Assembly (NCBI GenBank): GCA_964410965.1
Contig: CAYPIY010000004.1
Coordinates: forward strand, 186,001-250,000
Source of the DNA: JBBIRG01 sp964410965
GTDB taxonomy: Bacteria; CLD3; SB21; JBBIRG01
Direction of reading: 5' to 3'
Length of the DNA stretch: 64,000 bases
Under the pieces are notes generated by a model. It did not search any database. It saw only the letters and a program-made list of their open reading frames with translations, and was not told the origin of the DNA. Below, piece by piece: positions 7,017-15,757 of this stretch. The number at the start of each line of letters is the position of its first letter. Within the stretch, counting starts at the first letter, position 1. A program made the position numbers and the translations under genes.

Positions 7017-8090
7017 GTGAAACAAATAATATTTTTGCTGGTGATACTAAATGGTCTCAGCGGCTTCGCGCAGGAAAAGAAAAAAACTATCGCCGTTCTT
7101 GAATTTGCCTCCACGGGCAACCTGTCTAAGAAGGAGGCCATAACACTCACTAAGCGTTTCCGCGACATGCTCGTTCAGACCAATACTTTCAAGGTTTTGG
7201 AACGGGATAAAATGGATGCCATCCTGAAAGAGCAGGATTTTATTTTATCTGATGACTGCAACTCCGCGGAATGCGCCGTTCAGGTGGGACAGCTGCTGGG
7301 TGTCGAAAAGATGATAACCGGCGATATAGGAAACGTCGGTAACACATGGACTATCGGACTCCGAATGATTGATATGTCTTCGGGAGAAATCGAACGAACC
7401 GAGACGCTGGATTTCCAGGGCGCGATTGACGGCATGCTGGAGGTTATGCGCCAGGCCGCTTATGTATTCGCGGGACTGAAAATTCCGAAAGGTAAATCGA
7501 TGGTGTATTTCAAGGATAACACGTTAGAATCCGCGCCGACACCATCAAAACCGCAAGGACGTTTTAAATTCAGTATATTTTATGGCCCGCCATGGATAAA
7601 ATCGATGCTAAATTTAAATAAATGGCCTGATGAACATCCGAATAACGAAATCATTTTAGGCGGACACCTGGGCGGGTCAATCGGTTATATGATTACACCT
7701 AATTCTAAAGTCAGTATAGAATATAACTATTTCATATATATTCAGGATACAACCGCAACCGGGTATAAGAACAGAATATGGCAATCGCATCCTTCGGTAA
7801 ACTCGCTGGGTATTAATCTGAGCTATTACTTTGCATCCACATCTTTTAAGCCATATATTCAAGCCGGCTTTGGTTATTGCAAATTCAAAGAAGGACGCAC
7901 GGATGTTGATCTTGACAACATCTCCGGTATATATATTTCACCTGCGTTTGGACTGGATGTACGCCTTTTCAGATATATAGATATTCAAATGGTCGGAAGA
8001 ACCAATTTCATGAAACCGTTCAGTCCGTTTTCAGTGCATTGCGGTGTTGTATTCAGCATGGGCAATCCTTTCCCGGAAACCAAGAAATGA
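7017..8090 (+). CDS. Exported CsgG-like domain fused to an outer-membrane beta-barrel (copy 1)
   Basis: Translation probably starts at GTG 7017, which opens the hydrophobic signal peptide (LLVILNGLSGFAQ), with AGTGAGG just upstream. Residues about 22-160 form a CsgG/curli-assembly-like alpha-beta domain: TIAVLEFAS, LTKRFRDMLVQT, FKVLERDKMDAILKEQ and QLLGVEKMITGDI. Residues about 185-357 look like an eight-strand barrel with alternating aromatic strands and a final hydrophobic strand. CsgG-domain proteins are periplasmic or outer-membrane assembly factors; the added barrel suggests an anchored sensor or assembly protein. It is followed 49 bases later by a close paralogue. Function is unknown. 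Confidence 0.8.
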   Translation: MKQIIFLLVILNGLSGFAQEKKKTIAVLEFASTGNLSKKEAITLTKRFRDMLVQTNTFKVLERDKMDAILKEQDFILSDDCNSAECAVQVGQLLGVEKMITGDIGNVGNTWTIGLRMIDMSSGEIERTETLDFQGAIDGMLEVMRQAAYVFAGLKIPKGKSMVYFKDNTLESAPTPSKPQGRFKFSIFYGPPWIKSMLNLNKWPDEHPNNEIILGGHLGGSIGYMITPNSKVSIEYNYFIYIQDTTATGYKNRIWQSHPSVNSLGINLSYYFASTSFKPYIQAGFGYCKFKEGRTDVDLDNISGIYISPAFGLDVRLFRYIDIQMVGRTNFMKPFSPFSVHCGVVFSMGNPFPETKK

Positions 8091-8139
8091 CGAAGTTACT
8101 TTCCCATAAAGATGATCACTTTCATCACAGGAGTCATTC

Positions 8140-9255
8140 ATGAGATATTTTTTAATTGTTTTGATTTGTTTATCCGGATTGACTGGATTTTCACAGGAAA
8201 AAAAACGACCCGTCGCTGTGCTTGAACTCGTTTCTTCCGGCAAACTCGATAAAAGCGAAGTCGTCACGCTCACCAAGCGTTTCCGTGATATGCTTGTACA
8301 AACGGACGTGTTCAACGTCCTCGAACGCGATAAAATGGACAACATTTTAAAAGAACAGGATTTCATTTTATCCGATAACTGTAATTCCGCGGAATGCGCA
8401 GTACAAGTAGGTCAGTTGCTCGGCGTGGAATCCGTGATCACCGGCGATATCGGTAAAATCGGCAATACATGGACGGTCAGCCTGCGATTGGTTGATATGA
8501 CCACCGGAAAAATAGAAAAAACAGAAACGATGGATTATCAGGGAGATATTGACGGACTGCTGGACGTGATGCGGCAGATCGCGTTTATATTCGCAGGAAA
8601 AGATCCGCCGAAAAGCAAGGCGACATTGATTATACAGACCGGAAAGGTTGATAAACCCGCTAAGACGACAGGTCGGAGTCGGTTGCTGTTTGAACCGTTG
8701 GTTTATCTGCCGGTATTAGATCAATTCACATTTGATAATAAGTCATGGCACGATAACAATAACAAAGTCATGTACAATCAAATGGGAGTAAAATTTTCGG
8801 TGAGTTATATGGTTACACAAAATGTTAAGGTTGGCATATCGAGCCAACTCCTTGCATATTTTTATAAAGACACTATTGGCAATTTAGATAAAGGAGATTT
8901 AGCGGCGCCGACAAATTTTACTGTCGGTCCCAATGTGGGTTATTATTTTACCAATGGCAGATTCAAGCCGTTTATTGAAGTTTCAACGGGCTTTTTTATG
9001 TTTAAAGTAAATGCTCATGACAGACTGTTTCCGTTAAGCGATAAAGATATTGAAAGAATTAAAAACCTGAAAGACCAATCCGGTTTTTATACCGATATTA
9101 CCGTTGGCGTTGATATTCAATTATTTCAATTTCTTGATTTTCGCATGGCTTCCCATTTTATTTACGCTAAAACCAAGCCGATGTATGGTTCCGGGGCTTT
9201 ATCCGCAGGACTTGTGTTTCATGCCGGGAAGGGGTTTCCGTCTGAAGATAAATAA
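8140..9255 (+). CDS. Exported CsgG-like domain fused to an outer-membrane beta-barrel (copy 2)
   Basis: ATG 8140 with AGGAG upstream begins a 371-residue paralogue of the preceding gene. The signal peptide ends at TGFSQ. The CsgG-like domain is nearly the same, sharing LTKRFRDMLVQT and the cysteine-containing SAECAVQVGQLLGVE segment, which carries two Cys (CNSAEC) in both copies. The barrel half after residue 175 is much more divergent and has a longer loop. The pattern is a tandem duplication in which the periplasmic domain stayed conserved while the membrane part drifted. It is likely co-transcribed with copy 1. Confidence 0.8.
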   Translation: MRYFLIVLICLSGLTGFSQEKKRPVAVLELVSSGKLDKSEVVTLTKRFRDMLVQTDVFNVLERDKMDNILKEQDFILSDNCNSAECAVQVGQLLGVESVITGDIGKIGNTWTVSLRLVDMTTGKIEKTETMDYQGDIDGLLDVMRQIAFIFAGKDPPKSKATLIIQTGKVDKPAKTTGRSRLLFEPLVYLPVLDQFTFDNKSWHDNNNKVMYNQMGVKFSVSYMVTQNVKVGISSQLLAYFYKDTIGNLDKGDLAAPTNFTVGPNVGYYFTNGRFKPFIEVSTGFFMFKVNAHDRLFPLSDKDIERIKNLKDQSGFYTDITVGVDIQLFQFLDFRMASHFIYAKTKPMYGSGALSAGLVFHAGKGFPSEDK

Positions 9256-9283
9256 TCCACAGATAAACACGGATGAACACAGA
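9253..9283 (+). repeat. Dispersed-type repeat unit (ACACGGATGAACACAGAT)
   Basis: The segment contains AATCCACAGATAAACACGG and GATGAACACAGAT. A similar unit in inverse orientation lies at 9398-9429. This type of short, degenerate repeat is common in intergenic DNA of many environmental bacteria. The interval 9284-9397 between them has no convincing gene. Confidence 0.55.
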
Positions 9284-9397
9284 TTTTATTTTAACCACTG
9301 ATAAACACAGTTGGTTACAGTTTACCGCATAACTATAAAAAAAGCGAAAGTCATTAAAAAAATAGGCGATCTTTACAAAAAACTTTCTTTTGACTTG

Positions 9398-9429
9398 ATC
9401 TGTGTTAATCTGTGTCCATCCGTGGTTCC
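9398..9429 (-). repeat. Inverted partner of the 9253 repeat
   Basis: On the minus strand it reads GAACCACGGATGGACACAG followed by ATTAACACAGATC, which is related to the 9253 unit by shared ACGGATG and ACACAGAT blocks. It ends 27 bases before the isocitrate-dehydrogenase-like gene. Confidence 0.5.
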
Positions 9430-9456
9430 TAACGACAAACTAAACAGGAGCACAAC

Positions 9457-10479
9457 ATGTACAACCTGACCCTGATTCCCGGAGACGGCATCGGACCGTC
9501 GATCATCGACGTAGCAACGAAAGTGATCGAAGCGGCGGGCGTGAAAATTGAATGGGACGTACGGCTTGCCGGCATGGCCGCCGTGGAAAAATTTGATACG
9601 CCGATCCCTTACGAAACGCTGGAGTCCATACGCCACTTTCATGTATGTCTCAAAGGTCCTTTAACTACGCCTGTCGGCGGTGGGTACCGGAGCGTAAACA
9701 TTTCTATGAGGCAGGAATTTCAGCTATATGCCAATGTCCGTCCCACCGTTTCCTTTGAAGGCATCGCCTCACCCTACGGAGACGTCGACATCGTGATTAT
9801 CCGGGAGAACACGGAGGAACTGTATTCAGGAGTGGAGCATTTCATCACGACTGAAGGAACGGTAATCGCCGCGGAAAGCACGTCGGTCGTCACCCGCGCA
9901 CATTCGGAACGGATCATACGTTACGCGTTTGAATATGCGCGTAAAAATAAACGAAAGAAAATCACACTCGTCCACAAGGCAAATATCCTCAAATGCACTA
10001 CCGGACTGTTCCTTGCCGTGGGAAAGGAAATGGCGAAAGAGTACCCGGACATCCGGTTCGAAGATAAAATCATCGATTCCTGCTCGATGCAGCTGGTCAT
10101 GGATCCGCGATCATTCGACGTCATTGTGACCACCAACCTTTTCGGCGACATCCTGTCCGACATGACCGCGGGGCTCGCGGGCGGGCTGAGCCTAGCGGCC
10201 GGGGCGAATATCGGCAAGGGCGCCTCGGTATTCGAAGCCGTCCACGGCAGCGCGCCCGATATCGCCGATAAAAACATCGCCAATCCCGCCGCTCTGGTCA
10301 TGGCCTCGGTGATGATGCTCAACCATATCGGCGAACCCGAAGCCGCCAGGAAGATCGAAACGGCGGTCCGCGAGGTCATCCGTGAGGGGATCTCCGTAAC
10401 TCCCGACCTGAAAAAAGACTCATCCTGCACCACTTCACAGATGGGCGATGCGATCATCCGTAAACTGACTTCAAAATAA
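9457..10479 (+). CDS. Isocitrate/isopropylmalate dehydrogenase family, probably NAD-type isocitrate dehydrogenase
   Basis: A 340-residue beta-decarboxylating dehydrogenase with start ATG 9457 after AGGAG. The nucleotide-binding LIPGDGIGP is at residues 6-14. The substrate motif SVNISMRQEFQLYANVRP near residue 77 has the Ser and Asn that distinguish isocitrate dehydrogenases from LeuB, in which the second position is usually different. The signature NLFGDILSDMTAGLAGGLSL and VHGSAPDIA complete the active site. It should oxidise isocitrate to 2-oxoglutarate in the TCA cycle; homoisocitrate or tartrate use cannot be excluded. It starts a three-gene run with 10-base and 9-base gaps. Confidence 0.88.
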   Translation: MYNLTLIPGDGIGPSIIDVATKVIEAAGVKIEWDVRLAGMAAVEKFDTPIPYETLESIRHFHVCLKGPLTTPVGGGYRSVNISMRQEFQLYANVRPTVSFEGIASPYGDVDIVIIRENTEELYSGVEHFITTEGTVIAAESTSVVTRAHSERIIRYAFEYARKNKRKKITLVHKANILKCTTGLFLAVGKEMAKEYPDIRFEDKIIDSCSMQLVMDPRSFDVIVTTNLFGDILSDMTAGLAGGLSLAAGANIGKGASVFEAVHGSAPDIADKNIANPAALVMASVMMLNHIGEPEAARKIETAVREVIREGISVTPDLKKDSSCTTSQMGDAIIRKLTSK

Positions 10480-10489
10480 AGGAGCTCCT

Positions 10490-11347
10490 TTGAAAAAAAA
10501 TATCAGGAAATACCCGCATATGGGCGAAAACAACCGTCCGCTGCCGGCGTATAACAACCTTGAATTCCTCAACAGCCCTGAGGCACGGCTGATCCGGGTC
10601 ATGTGCGAATTCCTCGAACCTATGCGCCGGTTCAGGAAAATGGCTGTCCGTGACACCATCGTTTTTTTCGGATCCGCCCGCACCCTGACGCCGGAAGTCG
10701 CAAGAAAAAATTACAAAGAACTCCAGATGAAAATCCGCAGGCAGAAAAACCCGCCGCGGACTCTTCTGCAGAAACTTGAACATACCAAGATCCAGCTGGA
10801 CACTTCAAAGTATTTTGAAGACGCAGTTCAACTCGCTTATCTCCTGACCAAATGGTCCAAAACCCTGTCGGACGGAAAACGATTCCTGATCTGCTCCGGA
10901 GGAGGACCCGGAATCATGGAAGCCGCGAATCTCGGTGCCAAAAAAGCCGGGGGGCCCTCCCTTGGATTCAATATCACACTGCCCCATGAACAGGAACCCA
11001 ATCCTTACATCACACCGGAACTGAGTTTTGATTTTCATTACTTTTTCGTCAGGAAATTCTGGTTCGCTTACCTCGCCAAGGCGCTGATCATCTTTCCCGG
11101 CGGCTTTGGAACCCTGGATGAATTTTTTGAGATGATCACACTGATCCAAACAAAAAAAATCGAAAAGACGCTCCCGATCGTTATCTACGGTACCGAATAC
11201 TGGAAAGAAGTCATCAACTTTGACACCATGCTCCGTAACCAGATGATCAGTCCTGATGACCTGAATCTGTTTCAGTTCGCCGATACACCGGAATTCGCGT
11301 TTGATTTTCTGAAAAAAGAACTGACCAAACATTATTTAAGAGGATAG
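10490..11347 (+). CDS. LOG family protein (lysine decarboxylase-like Rossmann fold)
   Basis: The start is TTG 10490 with GGAG five bases upstream; no in-frame ATG fits. The 285-residue protein has about 90 extra N-terminal residues, then the Rossmann core with CSGGGPGIMEAANLGAKKAGG-like sequence near residue 140 and the family motif PGGFGTLDEFFE near residue 205. LOG proteins such as YgdH and plant LOG cleave nucleoside monophosphates at the N-glycosidic bond. The older label of lysine decarboxylase is not supported biochemically. The PGGxGTxxE residues are intact, so an active hydrolase is likely. It lies between the dehydrogenase and the thiamine-binding-like gene. Confidence 0.9.
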   Translation: MKKNIRKYPHMGENNRPLPAYNNLEFLNSPEARLIRVMCEFLEPMRRFRKMAVRDTIVFFGSARTLTPEVARKNYKELQMKIRRQKNPPRTLLQKLEHTKIQLDTSKYFEDAVQLAYLLTKWSKTLSDGKRFLICSGGGPGIMEAANLGAKKAGGPSLGFNITLPHEQEPNPYITPELSFDFHYFFVRKFWFAYLAKALIIFPGGFGTLDEFFEMITLIQTKKIEKTLPIVIYGTEYWKEVINFDTMLRNQMISPDDLNLFQFADTPEFAFDFLKKELTKHYLRG

Positions 11348-11356
11348 GAATCCATT

Positions 11357-11671
11357 ATGTCCGTTCTGATCGAATTCAGCATGTTCCCCACCGACAAGAC
11401 CGAAAGCGTCAGTGCTTATGTCAGCCGTATTATCCGGATGATGGACGAATCCGATGTTAGCTACAAACTCACCCCGATGGGCACGGTATTTGAAACCGAT
11501 ACATTGGATGAGGCGTGGAGCATTATCCGAAATTCTTATAAACAGCTGGAGCCGGACTGCGGGCGCATCTATATGAACCTGAAAATGGATTATCGCAAAG
11601 GACAGAAGGACCGCCTGAATCAAAAAATTCAGTCCGTCGAAGATAAGATTGGACGACCCGTAAAAAAGTAA
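11357..11671 (+). CDS. MTH1187/YkoF-like thiamine-binding family protein (DUF77)
   Basis: A 104-residue cytoplasmic protein with the pattern of the DUF77/MTH1187 family: MSVLIEFSMFPTDK at the start, SDVSYKLTPMGTVFET in the middle and RIYMNLKMDYRKG in the last third. Members are small ferredoxin-like tetramers, some of which bind thiamine. It sits 9 bases after the LOG gene, so translation is probably coupled. No riboswitch or other thiamine gene is visible nearby. Confidence 0.85.
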   Translation: MSVLIEFSMFPTDKTESVSAYVSRIIRMMDESDVSYKLTPMGTVFETDTLDEAWSIIRNSYKQLEPDCGRIYMNLKMDYRKGQKDRLNQKIQSVEDKIGRPVKK

Positions 11672-11780
11672 ACTGTTCAAGGCAGAATTTCGAAATACAG
11701 CATCGTTTCCGGCGGAAAGATTGTCCCCTGACCGGCTTGCGACCTCCTATTCAAGAGACTGAATTATCCGAGATCGGATA

Positions 11781-11809
11781 TTGACAATCATCAAAACATC
11801 TATTATATT
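11781..11809 (+). promoter_or_regulatory. Strong sigma70-like promoter for tRNA-Gly
   Basis: TTGACA at 11781-11786 and TATATT at 11804-11809 are separated by exactly 17 bases. The predicted start near 11816 is about 7 bases before the tRNA. Confidence 0.8.
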
Positions 11810-11822
11810 CACCTGTTTACCG

Positions 11823-11894
<72 letters not shown>

Positions 11895-11913
11895 CGACTT
11901 TCATCCGGCTTAT

Positions 11914-12990
11914 ATGCAATCAACCCGATTTTTCCGATTTTCATTTTTATTTGCCCTTTCAATCCTTATTGTGGCCATGGAACTGTCCTGTACTTCGGGC
12001 GTGCTAAATCAAGAACAAAAGCGGAACCGCGCGCTATCGCTGATGCAGGCCTCAAAAAAAACACCCTCCCGGGAAAAAGCAATCCGTTGCCTTGAGGAAT
12101 CCATACGTATCGATTCGGTATTTCCCGAACCCTATCTGGAATTGGCGGAAATGTACTCGAAGTCCGGATATGAATGGAAAGCGGAATCTTTTCTTTTGAA
12201 AGGAATAGAAAACGGAATCCGGGATTCAAGACTCTATTTCAAGCTCGGTACCCTGCAACTTGAACTGAACAAGCTAAATGAATCCCTTTTTCATCTTGAA
12301 CATATCAGTACGGGTGATTCGCTCTATCATCCTGCCCTTTTCCTGCTCGCAAAAATCAATTTTAAATTCGGAAATTACGCCCTTTCCGGAAAACTGCTGG
12401 ACAGCCTGAAAACCCTTGAAAACTGGATTTACAGGCATGAAGCCACAAATTTAGCGGATCGCCTACATGATGTGTCCGGAACCGAAAAAACTGAAGAACA
12501 GGCATTCGCAGGGATCCGTGAGGAACGGACCGTAACAAGATATGATATCGCATGGCTATTCAATCATTTTTTCCCGGGCTCCGGTTTCAGCTCCGCATCC
12601 GCCCTCTTTGAAGATATTTCCCCGAATGACATCAAATACCCGGTTTGCGCCCGGTCGGTTCAGATGAATTTTCTTGAATCCCTTCCCGACCGTAAATTTT
12701 ATCCTGACTACCTTATCTCGAAACGGAATCTTGCGATTTACCTTTACCGCTGGCTGATAAGAAATGATTTTGGTCCGGATGAACTCCCGCTTTCCAACAT
12801 AAAATGGAAAGACCTTTCATCGTCCGATATTCATTACACCGATCTTATGAATGCTCTTCGGCTGAATATCATCCGGGCCGAAAAAGACAGTGTTCTCGGT
12901 ACCGATCAGCCGGTCAACGGACATGAAACCGTGAAGGCGTTTGAGAGAATCGCTGAATTACTTACCGGCGCACACAAAGACCAGAAGTAA
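11914..12990 (+). CDS. Probable lipoprotein with TPR-like and SLH-like regions
   Basis: The open frame runs back into the tRNA, so the first usable start is ATG 11914, 20 bases after the tRNA (358 residues). A basic start (MQSTRFFRF) and hydrophobic segment end at AMELSC, a near-lipobox, so membrane anchoring is likely. Residues about 40-160 hold TPR-like helix pairs (AIRCLEESIRID, PYLELAEMYSKSGYEWKAE, LYFKLGTLQLELNKL). Residues about 215-350 contain spaced motifs resembling degenerate S-layer-homology repeats, such as FEDISPND and WKDLSSSDIHY. The ribosome site is weak. It may be expressed by read-through from the tRNA promoter. Exact function is unknown. Confidence 0.75.
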   Translation: MQSTRFFRFSFLFALSILIVAMELSCTSGVLNQEQKRNRALSLMQASKKTPSREKAIRCLEESIRIDSVFPEPYLELAEMYSKSGYEWKAESFLLKGIENGIRDSRLYFKLGTLQLELNKLNESLFHLEHISTGDSLYHPALFLLAKINFKFGNYALSGKLLDSLKTLENWIYRHEATNLADRLHDVSGTEKTEEQAFAGIREERTVTRYDIAWLFNHFFPGSGFSSASALFEDISPNDIKYPVCARSVQMNFLESLPDRKFYPDYLISKRNLAIYLYRWLIRNDFGPDELPLSNIKWKDLSSSDIHYTDLMNALRLNIIRAEKDSVLGTDQPVNGHETVKAFERIAELLTGAHKDQK

Positions 12991-13000
12991 ACCAAAGACA

Positions 13001-15109
13001 ATGACCAAAGACAATAAAAAACTCCTGTATGATCCGCTGATCGAACTTATGAATTACTTCTCGGCAAAACCGGCGGAACAAACACAGAAAGCTGTTTCCG
13101 ATAATTTGCCCATGGAAGAACAGCTGAAAAAGCACATCATCGATGGTGAAAAGCAAAATTTGGAAGAACACCTGAGATCTGCGCTTGAAAAACATACGCC
13201 CCTGTATATCATCAATACGATACTTCTGGAAGGTATGCGCGTCGTCGGCGAGTTGTTCGGCAAAGGCGAGATGCAGCTTCCGTTCGTGCTACAATCGGCG
13301 GAAGTGATGAAAAAAGCCGTGGCATTCCTTGAGCCGTTCATGGAAAAACAGGACGCCGTACGCAAGGGCACGCTGGTGCTGGCGACCGTTAAAGGCGATG
13401 TCCACGACATCGGAAAAAATCTCGTGGATATTATCCTGACGAACAACGGATACCGGGTAATCAATCTCGGCATCAAATGCCCGGTCGAAACGATGATTCA
13501 CTCTGCCGAGGAACATAAGGCCGACGCGATCGGCATGAGCGGACTGCTGGTGAAATCAACGCTGATCATGAAAGAAAATCTTGAAGTCATGACGGAACGT
13601 CAATGGTCGATCCCGGTACTGCTGGGCGGGGCCGCGCTGACCAAACGCTATGTTGATGAAGACCTGCGGTCCGTTTACGCCGGATCCGTGCATTACTGTG
13701 AGGACGCGTTCAGCGGACTGCGTGTCATGGAAGATATTTACCGCGGCGAACATGCCCCGCAGACTGCCGATGTCGATCCGCTGGAACAACCGGCCGCCTC
13801 AGTCAAAGAACTGATCAAACGGTGGAAAATCGTCCGCCATAAATGGAACAAGACGCTGGGCTATATCGCGGACGATGATTTCAAACACGGCGTTCATTTC
13901 GGATCATGGACGCTCCGCGACATCCTCGCCCATCTTACCGGATGGGAGCGGATGCTTCTGGACGAACTGAGCCAACAGCGCGATGCTTACCGTCCCTCGA
14001 CCTGGACGCCCGAACGCATCAATGATCAGAACCGGCAATTCGCCTCCGAACAATCCGGAAAGGAAAAACACGAACTCATTGATCACTGGAACAGAATTCA
14101 GCAGGACTTCATCGCGTTCCTCGAACAAAACAACGCATCCCTGGCCGGGGTTCTTTCTTCCGGAAATAACCTCCGTGAATTCTCAGAACTGACCTACCAG
14201 CACGAATATGAGCATTGGAAAAAAGTCAGCGCATGGCTGATGAATCCGGCCCGGGAAAAAATATTATCACGTAACCTCCCGAAAAAATCACCGAAAGTTC
14301 ATCCCGCTGAAAACATACCGCAACCGCCGTTCTGGGGATCACAGATTGTTCGTGATGTGACACTTGATACCATTTTTCCTTATATCAACGATATCGCACT
14401 CTTCAGGGGACAATGGCAGTTCACTAAAGGCTCCCTGACCGAAGAAGCTTATCAGGCTTTAATCCGCGATACGGTGCGGCCGGTACTTCATGAATGGACA
14501 TCCCGCGCTATCCGAGAAAACCTTCTGATTCCTACCGTCGTGTACGGTTATTTTCCCTGCCAGTCCGACGGCGACGATTTAATTATCTACCGTGACGATT
14601 TAAAAACCGAAAGGCTGAGATTCACATTCCCGCGCCAGCCGGACGAGCCTTATCTATGTATTTCAGATTTTTTCGCCGACTGTTCTTCTGGTAAAATGGA
14701 TACGCTGGGCTGTCATATCGTCACCGTCGGAGAACTAGCCTCGGAATTTTCCATAAGGCTGTTTGAGAATAACCAATATTCGGATTATCTCTATTTTCAC
14801 GGCCTCAGTGTCGAAACCGCCGAAGCGCTCGCCGAATTCTGGCACCGCGAGATCAGGAAAGAACTTCACATCGACAGCGAAGACAGCGAGGATATACGAA
14901 AATTGTTCCAGCAGCATTACCGGGGCTCGCGCTACAGCTTCGGCTATCCGGCATGTCCGAATCTTGAAGATCAGGTAAAATTATTTGAACTGCTCCGGCC
15001 CGAACGCATCGGCGTAAAATTATCCGAAGGCTATCAGCTTCATCCGGAACAATCAACCAGCGCGATCATAGTTCATCATCCGCAGGCTAAATATTTTAAT
15101 GTCAGGTAA
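13001..15109 (+). CDS. MetH-like cobalamin protein: B12 cap and B12-binding domains, inserted DinB-like domain, AdoMet activation domain
   Basis: Start ATG 13001 was chosen because the longer frame overlaps the previous gene. The 702-residue product has a four-helix cobalamin cap (about 25-110) and a Rossmann cobalamin-binding domain (about 120-250) with DVHDIGKN near residue 133, giving the axial His, then GMSGLLVKS and LLGGAALT. Residues about 270-420 form a DinB/ClbS-like four-helix domain with WTLRDILAHLTGWE and HEYEHW, leaving three His in the metal-site arrangement. Residues about 440-700 are the MetH activation domain, with HGLSVETAEALAEFWH and RYSFGYPACPNLEDQ. The homocysteine and methyl-folate modules of MetH are absent. 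It probably forms part of a split methionine synthase or related corrinoid methyltransferase. Confidence 0.88.
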   Translation: MTKDNKKLLYDPLIELMNYFSAKPAEQTQKAVSDNLPMEEQLKKHIIDGEKQNLEEHLRSALEKHTPLYIINTILLEGMRVVGELFGKGEMQLPFVLQSAEVMKKAVAFLEPFMEKQDAVRKGTLVLATVKGDVHDIGKNLVDIILTNNGYRVINLGIKCPVETMIHSAEEHKADAIGMSGLLVKSTLIMKENLEVMTERQWSIPVLLGGAALTKRYVDEDLRSVYAGSVHYCEDAFSGLRVMEDIYRGEHAPQTADVDPLEQPAASVKELIKRWKIVRHKWNKTLGYIADDDFKHGVHFGSWTLRDILAHLTGWERMLLDELSQQRDAYRPSTWTPERINDQNRQFASEQSGKEKHELIDHWNRIQQDFIAFLEQNNASLAGVLSSGNNLREFSELTYQHEYEHWKKVSAWLMNPAREKILSRNLPKKSPKVHPAENIPQPPFWGSQIVRDVTLDTIFPYINDIALFRGQWQFTKGSLTEEAYQALIRDTVRPVLHEWTSRAIRENLLIPTVVYGYFPCQSDGDDLIIYRDDLKTERLRFTFPRQPDEPYLCISDFFADCSSGKMDTLGCHIVTVGELASEFSIRLFENNQYSDYLYFHGLSVETAEALAEFWHREIRKELHIDSEDSEDIRKLFQQHYRGSRYSFGYPACPNLEDQVKLFELLRPERIGVKLSEGYQLHPEQSTSAIIVHHPQAKYFNVR

Positions 15110-15123
15110 AAATTCCCGGATAT

Positions 15124-15182
15124 TTCAAAGATTAACACAGATAATTTTCCTGTATCTTTATATATTACTTGCAATCTTTGAA
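15124..15182. repeat. Inverted repeat between the MetH-like and YfiT-like genes
   Basis: TTCAAAGATT (15124-15133) and AATCTTTGAA (15173-15182) are perfect 10-bp complements with a 39-base AT-rich loop. There is no T tract, so it does not look like a terminator. It could be an operator or chance. Confidence 0.4.
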
Positions 15183-15217
15183 GCATAATTCCAAACATAC
15201 ACAAAACGGAGTTCATC

Positions 15218-15757
15218 ATGGAAGACATTGAATCCCTGAAATATCCCATTGGTAAATTTTCAAGACCTGACACCATCACTGCCGATCATCATGAAAACTG
15301 GATAAGTGAACTGGAAAACCTCCCCGAGCGGCTGCTGAAAATCGTAAGTCCCATGACAAATGACCAGCTACAGACGCCTTACCGGCCTGATGGCTGGAAC
15401 ACGAGACAAGTCGTGCATCATATCGCCGACAGCCATGCCAACGCGTTCTTCCGGTTTAAACTCGCCCTCACGGAAGATCACCCGGCGATCAAGCCCTACA
15501 TGCAGGACCGGTGGGCGCAATGTTTTGATTCGGCGATGGTCAGCGTCAAACCGTCGCTGAAAATCATCGAAGGCATTCATCAGCGCTGGACCATGCTTTT
15601 GCGGACATTGACGGATAAAGACTGGGAACGTACCTTTTACCATCCCGAGCGTCAGAAAGATTTCACGCTGTCCGAAACGACCGGATTATACGCCTGGCAC
15701 GGCAGACACCATTATCAGCAGATTTACGATCTGGCCGTGCGTGAACGATGGTTTTAG
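15218..15757 (+). CDS. DinB-superfamily YfiT/BstA-like putative metal-dependent thiol transferase
   Basis: The 179-residue protein starts at ATG 15218 after a purine-rich stretch. The YfiT pattern is clear: KYPIGKF near the start, WNTRQVVHHIADSHANAF near residue 65 and YAWHGRHHYQQI near residue 160. The first His and the HxxxH pair form the metal site of the superfamily. YfiT/BstA proteins transfer bacillithiol to electrophiles in Firmicutes, and FCB bacteria often make bacillithiol, so a detoxification role is plausible but unproven. It lies 108 bases after a gene that itself carries a DinB-like insert. Its stop overlaps the stop of the convergent DUF1338 gene by four bases. Confidence 0.88.
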   Translation: MEDIESLKYPIGKFSRPDTITADHHENWISELENLPERLLKIVSPMTNDQLQTPYRPDGWNTRQVVHHIADSHANAFFRFKLALTEDHPAIKPYMQDRWAQCFDSAMVSVKPSLKIIEGIHQRWTMLLRTLTDKDWERTFYHPERQKDFTLSETTGLYAWHGRHHYQQIYDLAVRERWF

